NCBI RefSeq assembly: GCF_014822185.1
Contig: NZ_QVLR01000041.1
Location: 1-64,000, forward strand
Direction: 5' to 3'
Origin: Azoarcus sp. Aa7
GTDB lineage: Bacteria; Pseudomonadota; Gammaproteobacteria; Burkholderiales; Rhodocyclaceae
DNA: 64,000 nucleotides
A program made the translations under genes and the position numbers. This document shows, piece after piece, positions 41,633 through 50,363 of the stretch. The notes under the pieces were generated by a model. The model did not search any database. It worked only from the letters and a program-made list of their open reading frames with translations, and was not told the origin of the DNA. The stretch's first letter is position 1; each line of letters starts with the position of its first letter.

Positions 41633-42811
41633 ATGACAACAAAACCCCTCAGCGGCATCAAGGTGCTCGACTTCACCCAGCTCCTGCCCGGCCCGATGTG
41701 CACGCTGCACTTGGCGGACATGGGCGCCGAAGTGATCAAGGTCGAACCGCCCGGCGCGGGCGAGGCCGCACGCGGCCCGCACGGCACGCCCATTTCGCAC
41801 TTCTTCCTCGCGGTCAATCGCAACAAGCGCTCGCTCGCCATCGACCTGAGGGCGTCCGGCGCGCGCGAGGTGATCCTGGCGCTGGTGCGCGACGCGGACA
41901 TCCTCGTCGAAGGCTTCCGCCCCGGCGTAATGGCGCGGCTCGGGCTCGGCTACGACGCGCTGCAGGCGATCAACCCGCGGCTCGTTTACTGCGCGATCAG
42001 CGGCTACGGGCAGGACGGACCGCTCGCGGCCCTGGGCGGCCACGACATCAACTACCAGAGCTACGCGGGCATCCTCGAACAAAGCGCCCCCGCAGCCGGC
42101 AGCCCGCATCCGGGCAACTTCCCGATCGCGGATCTCGCCGGCGGCGCGCTTTCCGCCGCGATGGCGATCCTCGCCGCGCTGTTCGATGCGCAGCGCAAGG
42201 GCGAAGGGCGCTACATCGACGTGTCGATGACCGACTGCGCGATGGCCCTCAACGTTCAGCCCCTCGCCGGCCTGCACACCTACCAGCGTGCGATACCGGC
42301 CGGACACGACACCCTCAGCGGCGCCCTGCCCTGCTACGGGACGTACGAGACGGCCGACGGCCGGCATCTCGCGGTCGGCGCCCTGGAGCCGAAGTTCTGG
42401 CAGAACTTCTGCCAGACCGCAGGCTGCCCTGAACTCATGAAGAGCGGCTGGGCATCCGGCAAGGCCGGGCCCGCAGTCAAGGCTCAGGTCGCCGCGATCA
42501 TCAAGGAGCGCACGCTCGCCGACTGGCTGGCCGCCTTCGACGGCGTCGATGCCTGCGTCAGCCCCGTGCTGCGCATCGACGAGGTACTCGCGCACCCGCA
42601 CACCCGCGCGCGCGGGATGACCGTGGACACCCCGCTCCCCGACGGCGGCAGCGCGCCCTACTTCGCCTTCCCGGTGAAGATGAGCAATTACCGCTTCAGC
42701 CTCGACCGCCGACCGCCAGCCGTGGGCGAACACAACGACGAAATCCTGCGCGAACTGTGCTGGGCCGACGAGGCCATCGCACGACTCAAGGCCGACGGCG
42801 CGATCGCCTGA
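41633..42811 (+). CDS. Alpha-methylacyl-CoA racemase-like CoA-transferase family III protein
   Basis: A 392-residue CaiB/BaiF-fold protein. The pattern GGHDINYQSYAG (His137) and PIADLAGG (Asp167) gives a His-Asp spacing of 30. This equals that of the catalytic pair His126/Asp156 of mycobacterial AMACR. AMACR epimerises the 25-methyl branch so that dehydrogenases can act on the side-chain CoA ester, a known need in sterol and bile-acid catabolism. Racemase is therefore favoured over CoA transfer. It lies 18 nt after the ACAD gene. Confidence 0.82.
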   Translation: MTTKPLSGIKVLDFTQLLPGPMCTLHLADMGAEVIKVEPPGAGEAARGPHGTPISHFFLAVNRNKRSLAIDLRASGAREVILALVRDADILVEGFRPGVMARLGLGYDALQAINPRLVYCAISGYGQDGPLAALGGHDINYQSYAGILEQSAPAAGSPHPGNFPIADLAGGALSAAMAILAALFDAQRKGEGRYIDVSMTDCAMALNVQPLAGLHTYQRAIPAGHDTLSGALPCYGTYETADGRHLAVGALEPKFWQNFCQTAGCPELMKSGWASGKAGPAVKAQVAAIIKERTLADWLAAFDGVDACVSPVLRIDEVLAHPHTRARGMTVDTPLPDGGSAPYFAFPVKMSNYRFSLDRRPPAVGEHNDEILRELCWADEAIARLKADGAIA

Positions 42812-42843
42812 TCGGCCGGAACAACGATTACACCGGAGACACC

Positions 42844-44451
42844 ATGACCCCTCGCAGCTTCAGCCTGGCCGATCTCTTCGCGATCACGGCCGAAACCGTA
42901 CCGGAGCGGGACGCGCTCGTGATCGGCGACAGCCGCCACACCTACGGCCAGATGGCCGAGCGCGTCGAGCGCCTGGCCGCCTGGCTGCACGGACAGGGGA
43001 TCGGCCCGGGGGATGTGGTCGGTCTGCAGATGTACAACTCGGCCGAATACCTCGAGGCCTTCCTCGCCGCCTGCCGCGTGCGCGCCGTACCCGCCAACAT
43101 CAACTACCGCTACGTCGCGGACGAACTGCGCTACCTCTACGACAACGGCGGCCTGAAGGCGCTGTTCTACAGCGGCGAACTCGAAGCGGCCGTCGTCGAC
43201 GCCCTCGATGCCGCTCCCGCACTGCGGGTGAAGGTGCGCACCGGCGGCGGCACGCCTGCGCTTGCCAGTGCGACGCCCTATGACGAAACGCTGACCGCCG
43301 ATCCGTCGGTGCTGCGCGACGTGCACTGCCGCGACGACGACATCTCCCTCCTCTACACGGGCGGCACCACGGGCAAGCCGAAAGGCGTGATGTGGCCGCA
43401 CAAGGACCTCTTCTTCGGCAGCCTCGGTGGCGGCGCGTCCTACGTCCCGGCCGAAGGGCCGATCACCACACCCGCGCAGCTTGCCGATCGCATTCGCAAG
43501 TGCGCGCCCCTGCGCTTCATGCCGGTGGCGCCCCTCATGCACGGTGCCGCCCATTGGGCGACGATGGTGTCGCTGTTCGCCGGCCACACCGTGGTCCTCA
43601 ATGAGCAGCGTCACTTCAATGCCGAACACCTTCTCGACCTCATCGTGCGCGAAGGGGTGAACGGCCTCACCATCGTCGGCGACGCGATGGCCTTGCCCCT
43701 GCTGGACGCGCTCAACGCAAATCCGACGCGCTGGGATCTCTCGACCCTCTTCATCTTCGGCAACGGCGGAGCGGTACTCTCGAATCACCACAAGGAAGCG
43801 CTCAAAGCCTATCTGCCCCAAAACGTCTTCTTCAGCGACGGAATGGGGTCTTCGGAAGGTGGACAGCTCGGACTCGGGAGCAAACCCGCGGACGGCGGCA
43901 TGATCAGAATCGCGGCCCGCCCCGACCTCGCGGTGATCGTCGACGGCAATCGCCTCGCCGCACCGGGAGAACAAGGCATCCTCGCGCGCAGCGGCTACCT
44001 GCCGCTCGGCTACTACGGCGATCCGGAGAAGACCGCCCAAACCTTCGTCACGCTCGACGGCAGGCGCTATGTCCTCACCGGCGATGCCGCGACGCTCGCT
44101 GATGATGGTGCGATCGTCATCTACGGGCGCGGTTCGAACTGCATCAACACCGGCGGCGAAAAAGTCTTCCCCGAAGAGGTCGAGGAAGTCCTGCGCATGA
44201 GCCCGGACGTCTTCGATGCCATCGTCGTCGGCCTTCCCGATCCGCGCTGGGGGCAGAAGGTCGTCGCCGTGGTCGCCCCCCGCCCCGGCCTGTGCGTCGA
44301 CCCCCAACAATTGCGGGCCTTGTGCCAGCAGCACATGGCCAACTACAAGATCCCCAAGGACATCGTCCTCGTGCCGGAGGTCAAGCGTTCGGCGGCCGGC
44401 AAGGCGAACTATCCCTGGGCGCGCGACGTCGCCGCCGGCGCCCTGCAGTGA
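42844..44451 (+). CDS. Steroid-type acyl-CoA synthetase, FadD19-like
   Basis: About 535 residues from the ATG at 42844. The AMP-binding motif YTGGTTGKPKGVMWPH resembles FadD19 (C26 sterol side-chain ligase). A second motif SDGMGSSEGG and GRGSNCINTGGEKVFPEEVEEVL (late AMP-binding, with hinge) follow. The reactive lysine is near KRSAAGKANYPWA. It activates a steroid side-chain carboxylate, placing this operon at the entry of side-chain oxidation. It follows the racemase by 32 nt. Confidence 0.87.
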   Translation: MTPRSFSLADLFAITAETVPERDALVIGDSRHTYGQMAERVERLAAWLHGQGIGPGDVVGLQMYNSAEYLEAFLAACRVRAVPANINYRYVADELRYLYDNGGLKALFYSGELEAAVVDALDAAPALRVKVRTGGGTPALASATPYDETLTADPSVLRDVHCRDDDISLLYTGGTTGKPKGVMWPHKDLFFGSLGGGASYVPAEGPITTPAQLADRIRKCAPLRFMPVAPLMHGAAHWATMVSLFAGHTVVLNEQRHFNAEHLLDLIVREGVNGLTIVGDAMALPLLDALNANPTRWDLSTLFIFGNGGAVLSNHHKEALKAYLPQNVFFSDGMGSSEGGQLGLGSKPADGGMIRIAARPDLAVIVDGNRLAAPGEQGILARSGYLPLGYYGDPEKTAQTFVTLDGRRYVLTGDAATLADDGAIVIYGRGSNCINTGGEKVFPEEVEEVLRMSPDVFDAIVVGLPDPRWGQKVVAVVAPRPGLCVDPQQLRALCQQHMANYKIPKDIVLVPEVKRSAAGKANYPWARDVAAGALQ

Positions 44452-44502
44452 CAATGGTGCAAGCGGCCTGACCTCCGATCCCCCGCCCCTCCGAGACCCG
44501 TC

Positions 44503-45474
44503 ATGCCCATTCCCGAGATCCTGGCAGGGCGCCTGTCGCTGCCCCTCATCTGCTCTCCGATGTTCCTCGCCAGCGGCCCGGAACTCGTGATCGCCCAGTG
44601 CAAGGCGGGCGTCGTCGGCACCTTCCCCACCCTCAACGCCCGCCCCTCGGAAGGCCTCGACGACTGGCTCGATCAGATCCACGCCGAGCTCGACGCATGG
44701 AACGACGCGCATCCGGACAATCCCGCCGCACCCCATGGCGTGAACCTCATCCTGCACAAGTCCAATCCGCGGCAGGAAGAAGACCTCGGCCGCGTCGTCG
44801 CCCACAGAGTCCCGATTGTCATCACCTCGGTCGGTCGCCCGGACAAGGTCGTCGAAAAGGTCCACGGCTATGGAGGGATCGTGCTGCACGACGTCATCAA
44901 CGTCGCGCACGCGCGCAAGGCCATCGAATCCGGCGTCGACGCGCTGATCCTCGTCTGCGCCGGCGCCGGCGGCCACGGCGGCACCCTGTCACCGTTCGCC
45001 TTCGTCTCCGAGGTGCGCGAGTTCTGGGACGGCCCGCTGGTACTCGCCGGCGCGCTGTCGTCCGGCCGCAGCCTGCGCGCCGCCGAAGTCCTCGGTGCCG
45101 ATCTCGGCTACATGGGCACCCGCTTCATCGCCACCCGCGAATCGGCGGCCGATCCAGACCACAAGGCAATGATCGTCCGCGACACCGCCGCCGACATCCT
45201 CTACACCCCCGCCTTCAGCGGCATTTCGGCCAACTACCTCAAGAACAGCGTGCTTGCAGCGGGTATCGACCCGGACGGACTCATCGGGCGGGAAAACGGC
45301 GGCAAGGACGACCTGTTCGCCGGGATCGAGCACAAGCCCAAGGCGTGGAAGGACGTGTGGTCAGCCGGCCAGGGTATCGGCACCATCCACGACGTCCCCA
45401 CGGTCGCTGAACTGATCGCACGCCTGCGCAGGGAATATTCCGCGGCGGCGACAGCATCGGTGCATACGCGCTAG
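44503..45474 (+). CDS. Nitronate monooxygenase-like flavoprotein
   Basis: A 323-residue FMN-dependent TIM barrel with PLICSPMFLASGPELVIAQCKAG near the N-terminus, GVDALILVCAGAGGHGG (phosphate loop) and LAGALSSGRSLRAAEVLGAD. It differs from the ipdC-like protein and lacks its GEGGGHTGG pattern. Enoyl-reductase or alkyl nitronate activity is typical of the family; a steroid role is suggested by being the last gene of the operon. No function is claimed beyond the fold. Confidence 0.8.
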   Translation: MPIPEILAGRLSLPLICSPMFLASGPELVIAQCKAGVVGTFPTLNARPSEGLDDWLDQIHAELDAWNDAHPDNPAAPHGVNLILHKSNPRQEEDLGRVVAHRVPIVITSVGRPDKVVEKVHGYGGIVLHDVINVAHARKAIESGVDALILVCAGAGGHGGTLSPFAFVSEVREFWDGPLVLAGALSSGRSLRAAEVLGADLGYMGTRFIATRESAADPDHKAMIVRDTAADILYTPAFSGISANYLKNSVLAAGIDPDGLIGRENGGKDDLFAGIEHKPKAWKDVWSAGQGIGTIHDVPTVAELIARLRREYSAAATASVHTR

Positions 45475-45766
45475 CTATCCGCCTTCCAATGATGGCCGCC
45501 TAGCGGTCCGCGCATGTGCTCAACCAGACTGGGAACTTGCGATCGCGACCGCAGCCGTCTGGGAAAAGCATGTTCGTCCGTGAGCAACAGGCAGCGAGCG
45601 ACAGCTACTGAATCGGTAAGCCGGCGTTTGCGCCTGTTGGGCTGGCCGTCTGAGCCTCGGCCTTTACAGCCGTTGGCCTGAGGCTCTGCATCCGGCAGCA
45701 ATATGCCGTTAACCTGCCGTTCCGCCATGAGAGGTTGCCTGATGTAGGGCTGGAGCTTGCATCACG
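45475..45766. other. Intergenic region between the beta-oxidation operon and the accessory block
   Basis: A 292-nt gap between two convergent gene sets. A weak stem at 45654-45684 (GCCTCGGCC against GGCCTGAGGC) may terminate either. An 85-codon minus-strand frame here lacks support. It marks the junction where steroid genes give way to unrelated DNA. Confidence 0.5.
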
Positions 45767-46927
45767 CTATCCGGAGATGCCGGGGGCAGACAAGACCCGC
45801 TGTTCTCCTCGCTGGATCATTTCATCGATCGACACGGGTGAATTTGCTTGTCGCTGCTTGCGGTTTTTGTCATTGAGATCAGCCAAGAGCTTGATCAAGG
45901 ACTTCGCTATCTGTTCGGCTTGGGCACGGCTCCACCATGGTACGAACGCATCAACCAGCAGCGCCTCGGAAAGCTCTTCGGCCGAAACATGGAATAACAG
46001 GGCGGCCAAGGTGCGCAGCCCCTTATCGAAACTAGCGAAGAGTAGGCGGATCTGGCTGTCGTTCGCTTCGTTCACCTTCCCGATCATCTCGCTCAAGTGC
46101 GTCAAGTCCCAGGTCGTGTTTCGCACGCCGTCGACAGCTCGTAGCCTGTTGGGGGAGAAAAGTTGCTTAAAGAGGCGCTTACGGGGCGGAGAATTGGGGG
46201 CGAAGTAGATGCTGGCAAGCAAAGCCGCAGGCCCTGCGATTATGAAGTCGTCTCGCATCCAAGACAGCAACGCCAGCATCCGATCCAAGTTGGGTCGGCC
46301 GGATAATTCGAGTTCGGCAATCTTTAAGGCAGCGATGTAGTTGCGCCGCCAGCGGCGCAATGGGAAAGCCAGATCGTGGGCCTCTGGCGAATGTTGAGGT
46401 TCCATCGGGTCCAGCGCATTCAGATCGCCAAAGGCCAGATCCAGCCACGGGTAGGGATCGGCATTGTCGGCGTCCCGAAATCGGACTAGCTCCAGGTTTG
46501 CCGCATCGTTGCCTTGTAGTTGGGCGAGCTCATGGAAGGCAATGGAGGGCTCTATCTGAATGTCGAGGAAATGGCAGAAGGCCTTGATCGCGGCGATCTT
46601 CCGAAGCGTTTCATCCATCGGTGCGCCGGCCACGATCTTGGCCATTCGGGAAGCGATGTTCCGATCCGGTAGAAGTATGGTCTGGATATTTTCGAACTGT
46701 GCCTCGAAGATGAAGGCATCGGGGTGGCAGAGTCCCACGGGAGGAGGTTGGTAGCCAGGGACAAACACGCCTTCGGCTTCCAACATTTCACCGAGGGCAC
46801 GTAGCTCCATGTAAGGGAAGTCGGGCGGGAGGATGACAGTTCGCTCGATGCGTTCGGGGTCGTCATCGTCGGGCCCGAAACTCAGAGCGATGCGTTCGGG
46901 ACTTTGGGGGCGGCGAGATAGGCTCAT
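45767..46927 (-). CDS. Hypothetical protein of the PIN/ImmA accessory block
   Basis: About 386 residues from the ATG at 46927; the frame opens 18 codons earlier inside the PIN gene. A disordered acidic N-terminus (FGPDDDDPERIERT) leads into helical, leucine-rich sequence such as LRRWRRNYIAALKIAELEL and LFKQLFSPNRLR, with no signal peptide. No catalytic motif was found. It starts 8 nt after the PIN stop, so it probably forms a unit with the PIN and ImmA/IrrE genes, possibly as an antitoxin, sensor or effector. Confidence 0.65.
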   Translation of the reverse strand: MSLSRRPQSPERIALSFGPDDDDPERIERTVILPPDFPYMELRALGEMLEAEGVFVPGYQPPPVGLCHPDAFIFEAQFENIQTILLPDRNIASRMAKIVAGAPMDETLRKIAAIKAFCHFLDIQIEPSIAFHELAQLQGNDAANLELVRFRDADNADPYPWLDLAFGDLNALDPMEPQHSPEAHDLAFPLRRWRRNYIAALKIAELELSGRPNLDRMLALLSWMRDDFIIAGPAALLASIYFAPNSPPRKRLFKQLFSPNRLRAVDGVRNTTWDLTHLSEMIGKVNEANDSQIRLLFASFDKGLRTLAALLFHVSAEELSEALLVDAFVPWWSRAQAEQIAKSLIKLLADLNDKNRKQRQANSPVSIDEMIQRGEQRVLSAPGISG

Positions 46928-46934
46928 CCCTAAG

Positions 46935-47516
46935 TTAGGCTCGAACCGTCGAATTGAGCCTGCATTGCAGGGCCATCTCATAGGCCGTTTGCAGGTGCTG
47001 AGCGATATGCCGTCCCGCTTCCACGTGCTGGGCGATGACTATATCCTTGTCGCCGTCACCCAGCCTGCAGGTGAAGATGAGCCACGAGAAGAGGTGCGGG
47101 GTCGTCTGCGAATAGGGGTGGCCCGAGTCCTTCGCCAACTGCCAAGCCTTCCTGTCATCGGTGATGAATCCTTGGCGGATTTTCATGGCGAAGGCAATCG
47201 ACGAAAGCTCCCCTTTGCCTAGCTTCTTGCGCCTCTCCAAGGTCTCGATGGCTTGAAGGTCCTCGATGCTGCACGAGTGGGCTATGAAGGCACCGCGCCG
47301 CTGCTCACCTCGCAGGCGATCCATCAAGATTTGCTCGCTCGGCAAGATCGACTTTCGTGGCTTGATCAGGCATTCGTATTGGACGAAGCTGGTCACGCAG
47401 AAGTCGCATCGTGCCTCTTGGGCAGCTACGTTCAGCCGAGGGGACGACAGGATGTTCCATACCGCGCACGTGTCGGCGACGTTGATCGGATGGAAGTTTG
47501 ACGGGTCAATGGCCAT
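46935..47516 (-). CDS. PIN-domain ribonuclease-like protein
   Basis: A 193-residue protein. The acidic residues typical of PIN nucleases are visible in order: Asp15 (ADTCAVWNIL), Glu48 (VQYECL), Glu103 (GKGELSSIAFA) and Asp120/Asp121 (FITDDRKAWQLA). PIN domains cut RNA with divalent metal and are common toxins. The gene overlaps the 3-prime end of the ImmA/IrrE gene by 11 nt, indicating coupling, and a large unknown gene follows. No small antitoxin is adjacent. Confidence 0.8.
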   Translation of the reverse strand: MAIDPSNFHPINVADTCAVWNILSSPRLNVAAQEARCDFCVTSFVQYECLIKPRKSILPSEQILMDRLRGEQRRGAFIAHSCSIEDLQAIETLERRKKLGKGELSSIAFAMKIRQGFITDDRKAWQLAKDSGHPYSQTTPHLFSWLIFTCRLGDGDKDIVIAQHVEAGRHIAQHLQTAYEMALQCRLNSTVRA

Positions 47517-48648
47517 GGAGCGTACGGCCGTAAAGGCTGGCTAGCTCAAGTAATTCCGCGTGGCTGCACAGCAGTGCCTCGGTTAGCCGGCCTTGACTGA
47601 TTACGCCAGAGCTGTGGGCCTCAAAGCAGAGCGCGACATAGTGGTCTGAGAGGCCTCGCTCCAGCAACTGCTCCTTGCGCGCGCGCTGTGCGGGATTGAG
47701 CGACGCGGGAAGCTCCGGGTCGATCTTGACACCCATGGGGATGCGGAGTCGTGAAATTCGGATGTAGGTGGGTTGATCGACAAGCTTTGCCTCTCGCAAC
47801 GCGATGGCCAGGGCCGAGCAACTCACCCGTAACTTGTTGGCCCAATCGATCGCATCGGAATCGCTCCAAGCGTTCGGGTTCGGCAGCTTTGACAGGAACG
47901 CCGGAGGCATGAGGTAGCAGGAGGCGAATCGGTTCGCACGGACTTCGACGAGATCAGCGCCCTCTGGGCGCTCGAAGCTAACAGTGGCTCCTTTGTTGGC
48001 ATCGAAGATGGCGTGGGCCATTTCGTGTGCCGCGCTGAATCGCTGCCGGTAGATGTCCTCGCTGTAGTTCACCAAGGCGCACTTGCCAGCGACTGGGTGC
48101 GCAATGAACAGCCCGGAGATGTTCGAGTTGCCTAGCTTTCGCCGAAAGACATGAACCCCTACGCTTCGGAACTCGGCATACACATCCCGGGGAACAGCAT
48201 TGTCCGCATGGCCCATCACCGAACGCAGTCGAGTCGCGGCCGCCTCGGCGTGTCCCTTGAAGTAGTCACCGGCGGGTGAGAATACGAATGAGCCAGGCGC
48301 ACGGCCTATCTCTCGCATCAAGAAGTCCTCGGTTTCACAGAGATAGAGAAAGTCTTGGACCGCCCGTCGATCTTCCTTGGAGAAGTCGGCACCGTGCGCA
48401 CGGTAGAGTGTCTCAGTCTGTTCGAAGGGCGCGACCTGTTCGTTGGAAATGAAGAATTTGAAGTCGCAGCGATAGTGGTCAGAAAGGATCAAGACCTCAT
48501 CGCCTGTGGGTTCGATTTGCCCATTTTCGATTTGTGCGAGCCGAGCCACGTCGATCCCGGTCGAGCATGCAACATCGATTTTGGATTCTTGCAACTGCTC
48601 TCGATATTTCGCGAGCTTGCTGCCTAACAAGCGAAGATCAATGGCCAT
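47506..48648 (-). CDS. HTH (XRE) - ImmA/IrrE metallopeptidase
   Basis: A 380-residue protein. An XRE-like helix-turn-helix occupies about residues 10-60 (DVARLAQIENGQIEPTGDEVL). An ImmA/IrrE zinc peptidase follows with His208-Glu209-x-x-His212 (AAHEMAHAIF) and a third ligand Glu235 (VEVRANRFASCYLMP). Members cleave repressors or antitoxins, for example to trigger phage or mobile-element responses. It is first in a compact operon with the PIN and unknown genes. An intergenic stretch of 244 nt precedes it. Confidence 0.88.
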   Translation of the reverse strand: MAIDLRLLGSKLAKYREQLQESKIDVACSTGIDVARLAQIENGQIEPTGDEVLILSDHYRCDFKFFISNEQVAPFEQTETLYRAHGADFSKEDRRAVQDFLYLCETEDFLMREIGRAPGSFVFSPAGDYFKGHAEAAATRLRSVMGHADNAVPRDVYAEFRSVGVHVFRRKLGNSNISGLFIAHPVAGKCALVNYSEDIYRQRFSAAHEMAHAIFDANKGATVSFERPEGADLVEVRANRFASCYLMPPAFLSKLPNPNAWSDSDAIDWANKLRVSCSALAIALREAKLVDQPTYIRISRLRIPMGVKIDPELPASLNPAQRARKEQLLERGLSDHYVALCFEAHSSGVISQGRLTEALLCSHAELLELASLYGRTLHGH

Positions 48649-48892
48649 GGTTGGTGGCTATAGACCGTCGATGCGGTGCAGTCGCTCGCCTTGCAGGCAG
48701 CCTATGGGGTTCGGGACATTGCGCCCGTTTAGCACCTGGAGGAGTGACAGGGTCAGTGCAGAGACCATCCCGGACTCATAGCTTTGTGACTGGTAGCCCG
48801 TTCCGTGAAGGACTTCTGGTAGTGAAAAGAAGGCTTGCTCAACAAGCATCTGTCGAATCACTCATGTATCTGATATCGGCTTATATTACTTT

Positions 48893-49906
48893 TCAAAGCC
48901 TACATTGTTGCTGCAAAAAGTCCGGCATGGCATGAGGCTGAAAGTAGAAAACGTGGGATACCACCTTCTGCCGGAACGCAGCATCCAGCGCGGCTGAAAA
49001 GCTCGCCACGTTCGCGGTGACCTGTTCCTTCCGCAGCAACCCGCGCCAGTGCGGCCGGTTATCGTGGGGCGATTCCCAGTTCAGCAGTCGGACCAAGGCA
49101 GTATGGGCGAACTGCATTCCCTCGCCTCCTGCGATGAAGTGCATGTGGACGTGGGAGTCGGTGTGCTCCTCCTTGTCCTCCAGGTCCCATGTGGTGAACA
49201 GCGACTGGACATCGCCGTCAAGGTCTGTGCGACAGGCACCCTCGCGGTCGGTGAAGCTCACATCGTCAATGGTCATTGCCCACTGCTCAGAGTAGCCCTC
49301 GTCGGACTTCTCGATCCCGAGCAGCTTGTCCTTGCGAAAGCGTAAATGTATCCCCGCGCCGGCGCCGATCTTGTAAGCGACGTCGCCGGCCAGGGCGCCG
49401 AGCAGGTTCTCCTGCATCGCAGTATTCAGCGTGATGTTGAAGTTCTTGGCAGCCTTCTTCATGTGCCGCACCTCGAAAAGCATCCATACGCTGTGGAACT
49501 TCCACGCGATTAGTAGAGGCATGCCCACTAGGTCGGCGTAGTTCTGCAGGCGTTCCAGGTAGTCGGGCCTAAACGACAGACGGGGCTCGTTCTTTGATTT
49601 CACCTCGATCAACATGGGGGACTTACTGGTCTGGGTCGAGAACTTGGCCAGCAGGTCAGGCACCTGAAACTTCTGCTTGGAGGCTATGGGCACCTGGTGC
49701 TGGTCGAGTTTGTGCAGGAGCTGGCACTTCCCGAGCCAAGCGCAAACGACCGAGAACTCGTCCTCGACCGGCAGGCCGATGTCGAGGCGGCGCACCTGCT
49801 CAGCTACTGCGGCGGCATCTGCGTCATACCCCAGCTCAGCCAAGACGTCTTGGATGAGTCGCGGCAGGTCGGGCGGTGTGCCCCGCTTCTTGGGCTCAAT
49901 TTCCAT
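48893..49906 (-). CDS. PD-(D/E)XK-like nuclease-related protein
   Basis: About 337 residues from the ATG at 49906, with GGAGGA upstream. The frame to 49963 is rejected. The pattern VPDLLAKFS...LIEVKSK places Asp84, Glu101 and Lys103 in the PD-(D/E)XK arrangement of restriction-like nucleases. The N-terminal and C-terminal regions are of unknown type; VHMHFIAGGEGM and LRKEQVTANVASF are conserved-looking. It stands apart from the ImmA operon by 244 nt, but in the same orientation. Likely a defence or DNA-processing protein. Confidence 0.6.
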   Translation of the reverse strand: MEIEPKKRGTPPDLPRLIQDVLAELGYDADAAAVAEQVRRLDIGLPVEDEFSVVCAWLGKCQLLHKLDQHQVPIASKQKFQVPDLLAKFSTQTSKSPMLIEVKSKNEPRLSFRPDYLERLQNYADLVGMPLLIAWKFHSVWMLFEVRHMKKAAKNFNITLNTAMQENLLGALAGDVAYKIGAGAGIHLRFRKDKLLGIEKSDEGYSEQWAMTIDDVSFTDREGACRTDLDGDVQSLFTTWDLEDKEEHTDSHVHMHFIAGGEGMQFAHTALVRLLNWESPHDNRPHWRGLLRKEQVTANVASFSAALDAAFRQKVVSHVFYFQPHAMPDFLQQQCRL

Positions 49907-50363
49907 GGCGCTTCCTCCAATGACAAAATTGAGGAGCATATCCCCCAATTCGGACGGCATCAAAAGATGCGATGCGTCCCCTCTAGGACGCCTCCTCGAC
50001 CTCGCCAGACGAACTGTACCGCGTCCGGATGCGTCGGCCTAGACGCTGTGCCACGCGGAACCGGCCATTGAACAGACCAAGATGCATTCGCCGGTTTGGG
50101 TCAGGTCCGGCTGCAACTCGAAGTGAAAAGCCGATATTGACTTCGGCCAACGACTGAACGGCAGTTGACTGGCGCATTGCAAGCGGAAAAAACGTTGGAT
50201 GCCAACGACCGCTCGGGCCGACCTTCAGTCCCTCATCGCCCCGCACGCGACAGACGGCTGACTGTTCTCTTTGCCGCCCTTCCTTGCGTTCAAGATCCGC
50301 GGATCACCTACAAATAAAAAACCGGGCGCAAGGCCCGGTTTCTCTTCCCCTGGATCAGGAGAT
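49907..50363. other. Intergenic region between nuclease and outer-membrane genes
   Basis: About 457 nt. It holds the terminator at 50305-50341 and otherwise no supported gene. An 87-codon minus-strand frame at 49983-50246 has no ribosome-binding site and no family resemblance and is set aside as probable remnant. Confidence 0.6.
50305..50341 (-). terminator. Rho-independent terminator of the DUF1329/DUF1302 operon
   Basis: AAACCGGGC (50319-50327) pairs with GCCCGGTTT (50333-50341); on the minus strand a TTTTTATTTG tract follows. It lies 23 nt after the DUF1302 stop. Confidence 0.92.

Noticed and set aside
41633-42811. Calling the family III protein a simple CoA-transferase
   Set aside because: The His-Asp pair spacing and GHDINY motif fit AMACR better, so racemase is preferred.
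45471-45728. 85-aa minus-strand frame after the beta-oxidation operon
   Set aside because: Overlaps the stop of the previous gene, lacks a ribosome-binding site and has low-complexity composition.
49983-50246. 87-aa minus-strand frame
   Set aside because: No start signal and no resemblance to a known family; could be a decayed remnant but cannot be supported.
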